Shown: piece by piece, positions 32,180 to 41,367 of the stretch
How positions within the stretch are numbered: the stretch's first letter is position 1
Layout: each line of letters starts with the position of its first letter
Source of the DNA: Candidatus Poribacteria bacterium
GTDB taxonomy: Bacteria; Poribacteria; WGA-4E; WGA-3G
Assembly (NCBI GenBank): GCA_026706025.1
Contig: JAPOZO010000002.1
Span: forward strand, 1-64,000
Length of the DNA stretch: 64,000 nucleotides
Direction of reading: 5' to 3'
Program-made: the position numbers and the translations under genes
The notes under the pieces: model-generated
The model's input: only the letters and a program-made list of their open reading frames with translations
Database searches by the model: none
Told to the model about the DNA's origin: nothing

Positions 32180-34737
32180 TATGAAGTTTCATGGTAAATT
32201 GAGACTGTTCCCTGATTTCCATCAATCTGCAGCATCTGTCCATCAGCGATACGTTGCGTTGCGTTCGGAACATTAGCAACCGCAGGGACACCGTACTCTC
32301 TCGCGACAACCGCGCCGTGTGACAAAATTCCACCGCGCTCCATCACCAAACCCACCGCATGCAGAAAAAGCGGTGTCCACGCAGGGTCAGTTGATGGACA
32401 CACCAAAATGTAATCGCGGTCAGATGGATTCACGTCCGAGGGGGTCAAAAGCACACGTGCTTTTCCCATTGAGATGCCCGCGGAAACACCTACGCCAGTA
32501 TACATTTCCGCTGGGTCAATTGACACCGGCGCGCCGATCTGTTCCAGGGCATCACTGAAAATGACATCCGGCATCTCAATCTGTAACATAAGTTTCCGCT
32601 CAGTTCTTCGGGTGGCGATAATATCACCGAAATCATCATTGTCAATTAGTCGTTCTAATTCCTCTGGCACTAAATAAAAAATACCGTCATTGAGTTCATA
32701 ACGATTATCCAATTCAAGTAAGGCGCGCCGAACCTGTTCATAGCCGAGCATCAGGTAAAATTTCGCTGTTTCCCTTAAAGGCATATAACGCCTTGTGAAA
32801 TCCAGTTCACTCTCAATCTGTTTCCGCAAATTCGCCTTATCTCCAAGGATCGCACCGAGTTCTGTCTCCGCAGCATCACGTTGTTCCGCTTGCCGCGCAA
32901 GATGTGAAGCACCTTCTTGTTGCGCGTCTGTGTCTGAAGCTTCTCGCTGAAAAGATGCGATTATCTGTTCAAGATAGGTCGTATCTTCACGCCACCTCGG
33001 TTGTGCAAGTTCAAACTCGTCAACAGCACGATGCCCATAGTCTTTGAGGAAATCGGTAAGTGCCAAGTCCTCATCTGCCACCTGCCATAACTTCTCGTTC
33101 GTTTCAACGGTAAGATTCCCAGAAACGCGGCTAATGAGCCTACTCACGAGTGTCTTTGCCGCTGTCTCATTTAGGTGCTTTTGGAGTGCTGCCTCCAACC
33201 GTTGGAGTGAAAACCCGGCGAGCAATGTAGCCGTAAGAGCCTTTGGCGCGAAATCGTCCAATGTTTTGGCGCGCCATGTCTGGAATTTCGTCACTAATTC
33301 CGCATCTGATAAGTCAGCGTATGTAAGTTCTCGTTCTGCCTCAACTTCCTTCTGAAATGCTGGGAATACCTCTTCTGCTAACAGTTGATCAAAATCCGAG
33401 CGAATGCGACGGAGCTGCATCTCTGCTTTGCTCATACGAATAATATGGAGCGGTAGTTTCAACCAAAACGCTGTAGTACTTCGGGTAATATCAGTTTGTA
33501 CTTGCGCATACATCGCCTGTTGAGGGTTCTGCTTCAAGGCATCGAAATCGTGTGCAAACGGAAAACCCTCGAAGTGGAGTTCCGCCTCACGGTTCAAATT
33601 AACGTAAATCCGTCCACAGATTAAGTCAAGAATACCGTTGCTATTCACCCGTTTGCTCGGATGGAACCCTAAACTGCGATACGCTTTACCTAACCCACCA
33701 GTACCCGACATAAATTCCTTGACAATCGCCCAAGTCATCGGCAACGGGGCAGGCAACACTTCAGCGATGTTGTGATGACACCAGACCGTACCGTGTGTTT
33801 CGGTATGTGCTTCCAGTCTTTGTATTTCCTTTTCACGGAGTTTTTCAACGGATCTCTCATCGGCTCTCGGAGTTGGGTATGTAGGTTCGGAGGATGTGGT
33901 AATATAGCGTGCTTGTAACAACACGAACTGCGTATCGGTGAGTGCCCACTCAATATCCATCGGCTTTCCGTAGAAGGTTTCAATTTGCATACCGAGTTGT
34001 GTGAGTTCTTTCAGTTGTGCATCCGTTAGGCTCGGAACGTCCTGTTGGTCAGTCAATACCTCACCTACACCGGCAGCAGTTACCATTTCACGTTTTGTAG
34101 CAACGTTTTTTTCCAAAACCTCGCGTGTCTCCCGCGATACGTGGAAACTATCAGGCGTAATCGCACCAGAAACGACCGATTCCCCTAACCCCCAATTCGA
34201 CTCAATGATAGACACATCCGCCCTAAAAGGACTGACTGTGAAAAGCACGCCAGAAACATCTGCCTCACACATCTCTTGGACGACAACCGCCATCGCCAAC
34301 CCTTCATCGGAGATTCCTTGTGTTTGCCGGTAGGCGATTGCCCGTTCCGACCAGAGCGATGCCCAGCACGCTTTGAGCGCATCTAAGAGGTCATCGGACG
34401 CTACATTCAAAAAGGTGTCCTGTTGCCCAGCGAAACTCGCTTCTGCCAAATCCTCCGCCGTCGCACTCGAACGTACGGCGACTGCGCCGGTTTGCAATTG
34501 CTCGCGTGCTGTGTGGATTTCCGCGACAAGTTCCGGGGACAACACAACCTCTTTAATCGCGCTCGCATTCTGTTCTGATAGATGCTGAACAGAAGACCGA
34601 TAGGCATCTGTAGTGATACAAAAACCTTGTGGCACTCGAAACCCTGCGCTCGTTAGTTTTCCGAGATTTAGCCCTTTTCCACCGACATGGGGGAGGTCTG
34701 TCTCGTCAATCTCTGAGAAGTGTTTGATAAATTGCAT
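32179..34737 (-). CDS. PEP synthase-like / rifampicin phosphotransferase-like dikinase
   Basis: An 852-residue protein with the ATP-grasp PEP/pyruvate-binding domain (VGGKGLNLGKLTSAGF at about 19, ending near 310 with IEWALTDTQFVLLQARY), a long central helical domain, and a C-terminal phosphohistidine domain with ILSHGAVVAREYGVPAV (His near 815). The S-H-G-A form and length match rifampicin phosphotransferase-type dikinases more than classical PpsA (T-C-H-A-A). Start at 34737 is chosen because the promoter's -10 lies at 34779-34784, excluding the longer frame. Substrate undefined. Confidence 0.85.
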   Translation of the reverse strand: MQFIKHFSEIDETDLPHVGGKGLNLGKLTSAGFRVPQGFCITTDAYRSSVQHLSEQNASAIKEVVLSPELVAEIHTAREQLQTGAVAVRSSATAEDLAEASFAGQQDTFLNVASDDLLDALKACWASLWSERAIAYRQTQGISDEGLAMAVVVQEMCEADVSGVLFTVSPFRADVSIIESNWGLGESVVSGAITPDSFHVSRETREVLEKNVATKREMVTAAGVGEVLTDQQDVPSLTDAQLKELTQLGMQIETFYGKPMDIEWALTDTQFVLLQARYITTSSEPTYPTPRADERSVEKLREKEIQRLEAHTETHGTVWCHHNIAEVLPAPLPMTWAIVKEFMSGTGGLGKAYRSLGFHPSKRVNSNGILDLICGRIYVNLNREAELHFEGFPFAHDFDALKQNPQQAMYAQVQTDITRSTTAFWLKLPLHIIRMSKAEMQLRRIRSDFDQLLAEEVFPAFQKEVEAERELTYADLSDAELVTKFQTWRAKTLDDFAPKALTATLLAGFSLQRLEAALQKHLNETAAKTLVSRLISRVSGNLTVETNEKLWQVADEDLALTDFLKDYGHRAVDEFELAQPRWREDTTYLEQIIASFQREASDTDAQQEGASHLARQAEQRDAAETELGAILGDKANLRKQIESELDFTRRYMPLRETAKFYLMLGYEQVRRALLELDNRYELNDGIFYLVPEELERLIDNDDFGDIIATRRTERKLMLQIEMPDVIFSDALEQIGAPVSIDPAEMYTGVGVSAGISMGKARVLLTPSDVNPSDRDYILVCPSTDPAWTPLFLHAVGLVMERGGILSHGAVVAREYGVPAVANVPNATQRIADGQMLQIDGNQGTVSIYHETS

Positions 34738-34778
34738 AAGCCAAGATTCGTCTGCAAAGGGTGGAAACCATTGAAAAT

Positions 34779-34808
34779 AGTATAGCAGCACCTAACCGCG
34801 TAATGCAA
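34779..34808 (-). promoter_or_regulatory. Promoter of the PEP-synthase-like/VWA operon
   Basis: Minus strand TTGCAT (34803-34808), 18 nt, TATACT (34779-34784). It gives a leader of about 30 nt before the ATG at 34737. Confidence 0.5.
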
Positions 34809-34854
34809 GTGAGTTTAGAGTTTATCTTGACAAAGAAGCAGGCAGGTTAAACAC

Positions 34855-34879
34855 AGAGGCTGGTATAAAACCAGCCTCT
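34855..34879. terminator. Hairpin terminator
   Basis: Perfect 10-bp stem AGAGGCTGGT/ACCAGCCTCT with a 5-nt loop, 50 nt past the end of the minus-strand haem lipoprotein gene. No strong T-run, so termination may be partial. Confidence 0.55.
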
Positions 34880-34931
34880 AAAGCAAATCTATATCGTCGT
34901 CGTCATCACCAGTATGGTCGTCGTCTGTGTC

Positions 34932-35357
34932 CTATTCATGGCTATGTTCGTCATGTTCGTGTTGGACAACATGATCTTGGGCTTCTTGTTGATTAATCCA
35001 ATCAACAAAAAGTTGAATCTCGGCAGCGGTTAGCGGATCATGAGGCGGAGGCGGCATTTTGCCTTCAACGATTTCTTCGACAATCTCACTCGCTTCAGCA
35101 TTTCCCGGAATGAACGCCGGTCCGTGCTCACCTCCGGCTATAAAAGATGCGTAGGTTCTGAAATCCAAACCGTGGGGACCATCAGCAACATGACAGCCAG
35201 AGAGCGCACACTTCGCCGTGAGGATAGGCAAAATATTTTGTTCAAAAGCAGCCTCAACGTCAACAGGTTCATGAGTTTCCACATGATCGCGAGTGCAACC
35301 CAGTACAGAAAATAATAATCCAATAATGAAAAAAAAATCTTGTATACTTATAGTCAT
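34932..35357 (-). CDS. Cytochrome-c-like lipoprotein with His-rich tail
   Basis: A 141-residue lipoprotein (IIGLLFSVLGC lipobox near 21). The domain resembles Planctomycete PSCyt-type cytochromes: ILPILTAKCALSGCHVADGP carries a CX4CH haem-binding motif instead of CX2CH, then LDFRTYASFIAGG and the axial Met in GKMPPPPHDPLT, ending with IQLFVDWINQQ. The C-terminus is His/Asp/Glu rich (HEHDEHSHE), a likely metal-binding tail. Periplasmic, possibly electron-transfer. Stand-alone minus-strand gene. Confidence 0.78.
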   Translation of the reverse strand: MTISIQDFFFIIGLLFSVLGCTRDHVETHEPVDVEAAFEQNILPILTAKCALSGCHVADGPHGLDFRTYASFIAGGEHGPAFIPGNAEASEIVEEIVEGKMPPPPHDPLTAAEIQLFVDWINQQEAQDHVVQHEHDEHSHE

Positions 35358-35611
35358 AATATTTACCTCCCTAAGTTAAGGAAAGGATAACATTTAATGA
35401 CAAAATAGTCAATCAAACTCTTAACGTATACAGTCGCTTAGTTTCCTTCTCAGAGCCATTCAGTTCTGCTTAGCAGGACTTACGCAAAATTGCGTCTCCG
35501 CAACGACTATCTTCGGACCGAGATGTGAATTTGACCTGAGTGAGTGGTTTGGTATATCATATCACCAATCTTCTTTTTTATCAAATTTTTGATGTCGGAA
35601 TTCTATATCTC

Positions 35612-35640
35612 TTGACAAATCTCCACGAATTGGCTAAACT
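35612..35640 (+). promoter_or_regulatory. Promoter of the glycosyltransferase gene, possibly leaderless
   Basis: TTGACA (35612-35617), 17 nt, TAAACT (35635-35640). The ATG at 35649 follows after only 8 nt, implying a leaderless transcript unless a later start is used. Confidence 0.5.
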
Positions 35641-35648
35641 GAAAAAAG

Positions 35649-36767
35649 ATGTTTCAGAATCTCTCCGAAACCCTCACTTTAATCACTTCCGCTGCCGGGC
35701 AGTGGCTCTTTTATTGGAAACGTTGGTTTCCGAAGACCTTCGCACCAAAACGCATTCTCGTTGTCAAACTTGATCATCTCGGAGATGTCCTGTTAGCGAC
35801 ACCGGTGTTTTCCAATCTGAGCCAAGCGTATCCAGATGCTGAACTGCACGCATTGGTCGGTGTGTGGAGCCGCGTTGTTTTGGAGAAACATCCTGATGTT
35901 AATAAGGTCCTGGAATACAATTCTCCCGCTTTTTGTCGCACAGGACCACCGACTTCACTAAAACAAACATTCCAACTTTACCGAGCGTTACGCCGTCAAA
36001 AATACGACCTGATAGTGGAACTCCGAAATGATTGGCGTATTGTCTGTTTTTCTCTGCTGCGAGTTGCACCGAAACGTCTTGACCGAGCAACGCTGCAATT
36101 TGAGAACAAATTGGGATTCGCACGGTTCACCGGAATACACGAAACAACGCGCAACCTTGATGTCTTAGACAAAGCAGGCATTCCAACACCCATAAAGACC
36201 ACGACCTTCCCGGTAACAGCAGAAAACAAGAAGTGGGCATCCAATTTCCTAACAGCGCATCAAATTGGCGAAGAACGACCGTTAATTGCTATCCATCCAG
36301 GTTCCCCGATTCCCTTAAAAAGGTGGGCACCTGAGCGGTATGCAAAACTCGCTGATTGGCTAATTGCACAAAAATGTGCAGAAATTCTGTTTGTCGGTGT
36401 GGCAGACGAAATGCCGATAATCACTGAAATCCAACGGCTGATGCAGGCGGAGTCTATCAATATCGCCGGCAAAACAACCCTGACACAGTTGGCATCAATC
36501 TTGCACACATGTAATGTGTTTATCGGCAACGATAGCGGTCCGATGCATCTCGCTGCAGCGGTAGGCATCCAGACAATAGGACTCTATGGACCCGGCGATC
36601 CAACCCGCTTTGGGCCCGTGGGAGTAAAGTGTCAAACAATTCAACGCAAAACGGATTGCCCACCATGCAAGGGGGCGATCTGCCGATTCGGTGAAGACGG
36701 ATGTATGGCCAAAATTCAAGTTGCCGACGTAATTCAGACGCTTGAAAATGTCGAGTATTTGTTATGA
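35649..36767 (+). CDS. Glycosyltransferase family 9 (heptosyltransferase-like)
   Basis: A 372-residue GT-B transferase. ILVVKLDHLGDVLLATPVF (about 37-55) is the family's opening, PLIAIHPGSPIPLKRWAPERYA the central motif, and NDSGPMHLAAAVG plus GLYGPGDPTRFGPVG the donor site. Probably adds heptose or another sugar to lipopolysaccharide core from the inner leaflet. The protein has an N-terminal extension (about 35 residues) with a short hydrophobic stretch. Stand-alone. Confidence 0.92.
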   Translation: MFQNLSETLTLITSAAGQWLFYWKRWFPKTFAPKRILVVKLDHLGDVLLATPVFSNLSQAYPDAELHALVGVWSRVVLEKHPDVNKVLEYNSPAFCRTGPPTSLKQTFQLYRALRRQKYDLIVELRNDWRIVCFSLLRVAPKRLDRATLQFENKLGFARFTGIHETTRNLDVLDKAGIPTPIKTTTFPVTAENKKWASNFLTAHQIGEERPLIAIHPGSPIPLKRWAPERYAKLADWLIAQKCAEILFVGVADEMPIITEIQRLMQAESINIAGKTTLTQLASILHTCNVFIGNDSGPMHLAAAVGIQTIGLYGPGDPTRFGPVGVKCQTIQRKTDCPPCKGAICRFGEDGCMAKIQVADVIQTLENVEYLL

Positions 36768-36823
36768 GAAAATAGCAAGATTTGACAAAAAACAAAAACA
36801 TCTATCGGCACCGACAAATTAAC

Positions 36824-36852
36824 TTGACATAGTTGTGAAAAAAAGGTATAAT
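36824..36852 (+). promoter_or_regulatory. Consensus sigma-70 promoter for the SnoaL-like lipoprotein
   Basis: Perfect TTGACA (36824-36829) and TATAAT (36847-36852) with the ideal 17-nt spacer. The leader of about 165 nt before the AGGAGG at 37010 is unusually long and could hold a regulatory structure. Confidence 0.85.
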
Positions 36853-37023
36853 GTCTTTAAAGTGTGAACACAGCATGTATAGTGCCTTAGTCATCCGACA
36901 GTCAATTTTCCCCTGCGCGCGTAAAGTCCACAGTTTGGTAGGAAAATACGATTTTTGGATGCGATCAGTTTGCAACATCGGTTTGCAGGCTACGCGATGA
37001 ACCTATAGGAGGAATTTAAAGAA

Positions 37024-37677
37024 ATGCAATTGAGATTAACGTGGCTCGTGCTTGTCCTTTTCGCAGTCGGCATCATGAGCATCGGCATTGTAGGGTGTGG
37101 TACTGACGAAGAAGAAGCCCCCGAAAAGCCGACAGAGAGCACCTCAAGTACTGCGGAAGAACCCGTTGTTGCTTCAAGACCCCCCATCGACTTTGAAGCC
37201 GAAAAACAGGCGATTCAAGACCTCTACACTGAATTCTATAACGCCTTTAACGATTTCGATATCAAAGCTGTCGGCGAAACCTTTGATACCAGTACCATTG
37301 CCTTTGGGACTATCTTTGCCGGAAACGAACCCGTCCCTGTAGCCACAGGTTGGAACGATGTCAAAACCAATATCTTAGGCTTGTGGAACGGGATCGGGAC
37401 AAAAGGTAACAAATGGGGACAGAACGATAGGTTGACAGATTTTTGGATTCGCTACAAAGGCAGTAAACTGGAAGCCGCCGCAATAGGCTACAACTGTTAC
37501 AAAGGTTCGTTTCCCGGGGAAACACACCTCTATTTGAGAAAAGATGATAAGGGGTGGAAGATTTATGAGCTTGACAGCAGCACCGAAAACAACCTTGGTA
37601 TCTTTGGCTTTCACAAAGGCAAACCGCGAATCGAAAAGTTCATCAAGGTTACCAGAGAAGCGGAAAAAGCCGAATAA
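37024..37677 (+). CDS. Lipoprotein with SnoaL/NTF2-like domain
   Basis: A 217-residue lipoprotein: WLVLVLFAVGIMSIGIVGC with the lipobox Cys near residue 25, followed by an acidic linker (DEEEAPEKPTESTSS). Residues about 60-200 look like an NTF2-like (SnoaL/DUF4440) fold: AIQDLYTEFYNAFNDFDIKA, then THLYLRKDDKGWKIYELD. Possibly a periplasmic binding or stress protein. Start has AGGAGG. Strong consensus promoter upstream, so probably highly expressed. Confidence 0.75.
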   Translation: MQLRLTWLVLVLFAVGIMSIGIVGCGTDEEEAPEKPTESTSSTAEEPVVASRPPIDFEAEKQAIQDLYTEFYNAFNDFDIKAVGETFDTSTIAFGTIFAGNEPVPVATGWNDVKTNILGLWNGIGTKGNKWGQNDRLTDFWIRYKGSKLEAAAIGYNCYKGSFPGETHLYLRKDDKGWKIYELDSSTENNLGIFGFHKGKPRIEKFIKVTREAEKAE

Positions 37678-37701
37678 CGTTCCGTACACCTTGTTAAAAA
37701 C

Positions 37702-37758
37702 TGCCCCGTTTTGTGCAGCTTAGAGAGTTCACTGCCCGTTTTTGTGCAGCTTAGCCCG
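37702..37758 (+). repeat. Short tandem duplication
   Basis: Two imperfect copies of CTGCCCGTTTTGTGCAGCTTAG about 31 nt apart between the SnoaL-like and DUF4159 genes. No obvious function. Confidence 0.4.
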
Positions 37759-37890
37759 TTGGATGCAGAGATTACCCGTAAATTCGGCGTTTTCGGCATT
37801 GGCATAGAAATTGCATGTATCTTCTGCATCAACAACTTTTATTTTTTTGTTTAGGATACGCAAACAATATCCCTTGGAGGTAATAACGTA

Positions 37891-39369
37891 ATGAGTGTAA
37901 AAAGAACCTCTGGTGCCTTCATGACTTCATTGGTACTCCACGTGGTCATCGCTGTCGTTGCTGGCATTTACCTTGTCACACAAACCGAACAGTTTAAAGA
38001 TCTCGTCGGTGCCGAAGTGCTCCAACCCAAGGAGCCACCGAAGCCTAAAGTCCGGAAGCCTGTCGTGAAACCGGTTATTAAGCCGACTGTTCCGACGCAA
38101 AACACTGTCGTTGTCGAACAGGTTCAGGTACAACCGCGTGTAACGACTGCGTTTGTCGCAAAGTCAAGCTTCCAACCGCAGACGGTACTCGAATTCTCAA
38201 ACCAGACCGTCAAAGTTGACGCACCAATCAACCCGAATGTCCCGAAAGTGGTTACACCGAACGCGCCAGTACCAACGGTTGTAACACATACAGATCTCCC
38301 GGTATCGGACGCACCCGGTGCCTTGGCGTTCTCCGCACCTGTCGCAAGTGCACCCTCCGCCGGACCGGCTAACATCGGTCGTGGTGTCGCAGGTACCGCA
38401 GTACAGGTCAAAGTCGCTTTTGAACGTCCACCCGGCCTCGCAATGGTCGAAAACGTCGGTGCCGCACGTGATGCCCTCGGCGATGTCGTCGAAAACATCA
38501 CCCTTGGTAACGTCGAAGTACCACCCCTGCCGAGAGGCGAACCCGGTGGTCGCGTTATCGGTAAAGGTAAAGACATCCGCGGTGTATTCCGTTTCACACG
38601 GATCCGTCACAGTCTCTCTGACTGGTGGGCTGATGCCTCTTCCTTGAACGCATTGACGAAGTGGCTCAACGAACGTACCAAAATCAAAACCGACATGAAC
38701 GTTGAAGGCGGCGCATTGAAACTTACCGATGCGAACCTCTTCAAAACACCCTTCGTTTTCATGACAGGACACGACCCCTCACTCGTCCGTTCGCGTAACT
38801 TACTCGGACGGCAGTATGGTGGTGGTAAAATGGATAGCCGTCTCACTGAGACTGAAGCTGCCGGTATGCGCCGCTACCTCGTCGAAAAAGGTGGATTCCT
38901 TGTCTTTGACGACTGCGGTGTGAACGCGCCTGCGCAGGCGATGATTCGTCTCTTCCTCGCACAGATGCGTTACGTTATGCCTGAGTATCAGATTGAACGG
39001 ATTGCCAACGATCACGAAGTCTATGACAACTTCTATGAAATGGGCGGACCCCCAGTCGGATTCGACATCTTCTGGTGGGGCACACGTCCACCGAAACGGA
39101 ACTACCTCGAAGGTATCTCCGTCGGTGAAAAGTTGTCCGTTATCGTTGTCCGTCGTGACTACATGTGCGCAATGGAGTCTGTCAGTCTCCCGACACGGAG
39201 TGTCCACTATTCACCCGGCGTCTATCGTTTCATGACGAACGTTGTGGTGTATGCGTTGACGCACGGTCAGATTTCTGACTACTCCGGTTATGTGCCTGAA
39301 GACACGTTAGCCAAGAAAGAACTCCCGACACGCGCACCTGAAGCAGCGAAGGTCGGCGGTTTTGAATAG
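37891..39369 (+). CDS. DUF4159 protein with TonB-like N-terminus
   Basis: A 492-residue inner-membrane protein. One N-terminal membrane helix (SLVLHVVIAVVAGIYLV, about 12-30) is followed by a Pro/Lys/Val-rich periplasmic stalk (PKVRKPVVKPVIKPTVP) like TonB. The C-terminal DUF4159 domain (about 230-465) includes PFVFMTGHDPSLV, RRYLVEKGGFLVFDDCG and GFDIFWWGTRPP. DUF4159 proteins often occur with gliding or MoxR/VWA gene clusters. ATG preceded by TTGGAGG. Its codons are strongly biased (many GTC, CGT, ACC), suggesting high expression. Confidence 0.88.
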   Translation: MSVKRTSGAFMTSLVLHVVIAVVAGIYLVTQTEQFKDLVGAEVLQPKEPPKPKVRKPVVKPVIKPTVPTQNTVVVEQVQVQPRVTTAFVAKSSFQPQTVLEFSNQTVKVDAPINPNVPKVVTPNAPVPTVVTHTDLPVSDAPGALAFSAPVASAPSAGPANIGRGVAGTAVQVKVAFERPPGLAMVENVGAARDALGDVVENITLGNVEVPPLPRGEPGGRVIGKGKDIRGVFRFTRIRHSLSDWWADASSLNALTKWLNERTKIKTDMNVEGGALKLTDANLFKTPFVFMTGHDPSLVRSRNLLGRQYGGGKMDSRLTETEAAGMRRYLVEKGGFLVFDDCGVNAPAQAMIRLFLAQMRYVMPEYQIERIANDHEVYDNFYEMGGPPVGFDIFWWGTRPPKRNYLEGISVGEKLSVIVVRRDYMCAMESVSLPTRSVHYSPGVYRFMTNVVVYALTHGQISDYSGYVPEDTLAKKELPTRAPEAAKVGGFE

Positions 39370-39716
39370 TGCTTTTGTCTCTGAGTGCAGTTTCTAACTG
39401 CACATCGTAGCTAAAGCTGTTTAGTTATCCACCTCGGACGACTGGACAGCTTTAGTCTTTTAAACTGACTTGAGCAGGAGATAATCGGACCCCTCTCAAG
39501 CAATTTGAATACAACGCTCAATCCTCTCCAACAATAACCCCTTATTATCGGATTCCGTCGGTCTTTTAGTAAAGACGTAATCAATGACGATTCAGAAACC
39601 GAATACTGAGCAGCCCTCTTACGTAAGATTTTAACTGGAACTTTTTTTGTTTATCGGTGTGAATGATCAGAAAAGGGAATGTTCATTCACATATTCAGAC
39701 AGGAGGGTTTTATAAA
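39370..39716. other. Intergenic region
   Basis: No gene. Holds a hairpin (39411-39455) and otherwise unstructured AT-rich sequence, then AGGAGGG before the next GTG start. Confidence 0.5.
39411..39455 (+). terminator. Possible terminator after the DUF4159 gene
   Basis: Ten-base perfect inverted repeat CTAAAGCTGT/ACAGCTTTAG with a 25-nt loop, followed by TCTTTT. The long loop makes it weak. Confidence 0.45.
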
Positions 39717-40889
39717 GTGAAAAAAAATATCGTAAGAGTTGTCTTTTCTTTCCTTCTTTTAACGCCGTTGCTAACTTTGTTAGGGTGCTCGGGTTGCAAG
39801 AAGGAGGTGGCGAAAGTAGATCCAAATGTTCATACACACCCAGGAGGCACCCCGCATAGTCACGGACCAGAAGATACAATACAATCTCCTGAGAGTGAAA
39901 CGACTAAGGGAACAGAAAGCGTCATGGAAGCGGAAGGTAAAAATAGTGCTCCGCCCGCAGTGCTTAGTGACAAGGACATTTTAGCTGCTTTTGCGCCGGC
40001 GGTGGAACTAAAGGATACGTCCCCGGAACTGGCCATTGAGAAAATGCATGCCATCGCAAGAGAACTTGGGGAGGGTGATCCGGACATGACCGAATATTAT
40101 CACCTCATTGGACACAGCTTGATACCGCAGGTTCCCGAAGGCGTAAAGGTCCAACTAAATAGAACACCCCTACCACCAATAGAGGCACAACGGTTTTTTG
40201 AACTGAAGGAGAAACTCTTCGGGTTAACCGAAGAAGAGCAGACAAGACTTGAAACGGCCCGTCTGGGAAACAGGTGGAATCAGGAGGGCTCTGAGGTGAT
40301 TCGTCAGACTGAACCGATAAGATACCTTCGAAAGTGGATGAAAGAAAATACCCCTGATGAATTGGCAATTGTTGAGGAATACTATCACGAAAAGATGAAA
40401 ATCGGGGGATTCCCAAGGGACGCGCCACTTTCAGAACAAAATTTCCGAGATATCAACACGCGTGTAGATTTTCAATACAAAACTTTCTTTGAAGCACTTG
40501 AACTTCTACCCGACGACTCAGTGACTTTAAACGCCCTGCTAAATGAAAGTAATTACCCTACTATCCAGGGAAAACTGCGCGATGAGAGGGCAACAATTCA
40601 AGCAGAACCGCCGCCACCGAATCCAATTCCACCCCCTCACACAATAGATATGGAACATGAGGCTGCTGGCATGCATGAACACGCTGGAATGACGCCACGC
40701 CCAAATGAAATTATTGAGGGTGAGGTTGTAGAACCGCGGAAGAGTTTCCAAGAACGCGCGAATCGTGCCCAACAACTTTTGCAGCAATATGGTCGCGAAG
40801 AAGGTTTGCGCAGGCTCAAAGTGGAGGACCCCGATATTGCGGCGCAAATTGAAAAAGGGACCCCAAACCGTCAGCCCGCGCCGAAGTAA
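39717..40889 (+). CDS. His-rich lipoprotein of unknown function
   Basis: A 390-residue lipoprotein. GTG start at 39717 is preferred because of AGGAGG upstream; an earlier in-frame ATG has none. VVFSFLLLTPLLTLLGC gives the lipobox near residue 22; a second Cys pair (CSGCKK) follows. His/Pro-rich stretches (HTHPGGTPHSHGPED near 40 and MEHEAAGMHEHAGM near 315) may bind metals. The middle is helical and charged, without a recognised domain. The C-terminus has QERANRAQQLLQQYG. Confidence 0.65.
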   Translation: MKKNIVRVVFSFLLLTPLLTLLGCSGCKKEVAKVDPNVHTHPGGTPHSHGPEDTIQSPESETTKGTESVMEAEGKNSAPPAVLSDKDILAAFAPAVELKDTSPELAIEKMHAIARELGEGDPDMTEYYHLIGHSLIPQVPEGVKVQLNRTPLPPIEAQRFFELKEKLFGLTEEEQTRLETARLGNRWNQEGSEVIRQTEPIRYLRKWMKENTPDELAIVEEYYHEKMKIGGFPRDAPLSEQNFRDINTRVDFQYKTFFEALELLPDDSVTLNALLNESNYPTIQGKLRDERATIQAEPPPPNPIPPPHTIDMEHEAAGMHEHAGMTPRPNEIIEGEVVEPRKSFQERANRAQQLLQQYGREEGLRRLKVEDPDIAAQIEKGTPNRQPAPK

Positions 40890-40944
40890 GGATGTACCCA
40901 TACAGAAACCCCAGATGGAGGGAAGGTTTGAAACTTCCCTCTTA

Positions 40945-41174
40945 AATATTTCATTGAGAAAGGACTGGAAGCCCTGTTGCTCGGGGGACTTCTTCTCTTG
41001 TCTTTTTTGCTAAAATTGAACTATCTCGGACACCAGCGTCTCAGTGGTGTTGATGAATGTTGCCATGCCCTCGTCGCCCGAAATCTGCTTAAACATCCCC
41101 TGAAACCGACCCTCATTGAAACTCCTTACCTTTCACAGTTATCCGAAACCGGACATCAGCGAAACAACTCCTAA
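40945..41174 (+). pseudogene. Remnant of an ArnT/PMT-like (GT39) membrane glycosyltransferase
   Basis: Translates to a hydrophobic segment (LEALLLGGLLLLSFLLKLN) followed by SGVDECCHALVARNLLKHPL and KPTLIETPYL, the N-terminal signature of ArnT-type enzymes including the catalytic Asp-Glu. It stops at TAA after about 70 codons, with more than 400 residues missing. The missing remainder and lack of a good start indicate a truncated remnant. Confidence 0.7.
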
Positions 41175-41274
41175 AAAATCCAGATTTTTCCATTTTTTTC
41201 AGATTATGCAATATCTTCTGCCCGAAATCGCGTCTTTAATAAGCAATAGAATAGTTATCGGAGTCAGAGTCTTC

Positions 41275-41347
41275 AATTGTCAGTTAATCTCTTGTAGCAG
41301 TTTAATGGACTATTACTACCACAACTGACAATCGATAACTGGCGACT
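41275..41347. repeat. Heptamer-type inverted repeat
   Basis: CAATTGTCAGTTAATCTCTT on the left and CAACTGACAATCGATAACTG on the right, separated by a short centre. It lies just before the ribosome binding site of the ECF sigma factor. Confidence 0.6.
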
Positions 41348-41367
41348 CTTTGTTAGGAGAAAACCGC

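Larger units (their letters stand above)
40890..41367. other. Intergenic region with gene remnant and repeat
   Basis: Contains a decayed glycosyltransferase 39-like fragment (40945-41174) and a heptamer-type repeat (41275-41347). No intact gene. Confidence 0.5.
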
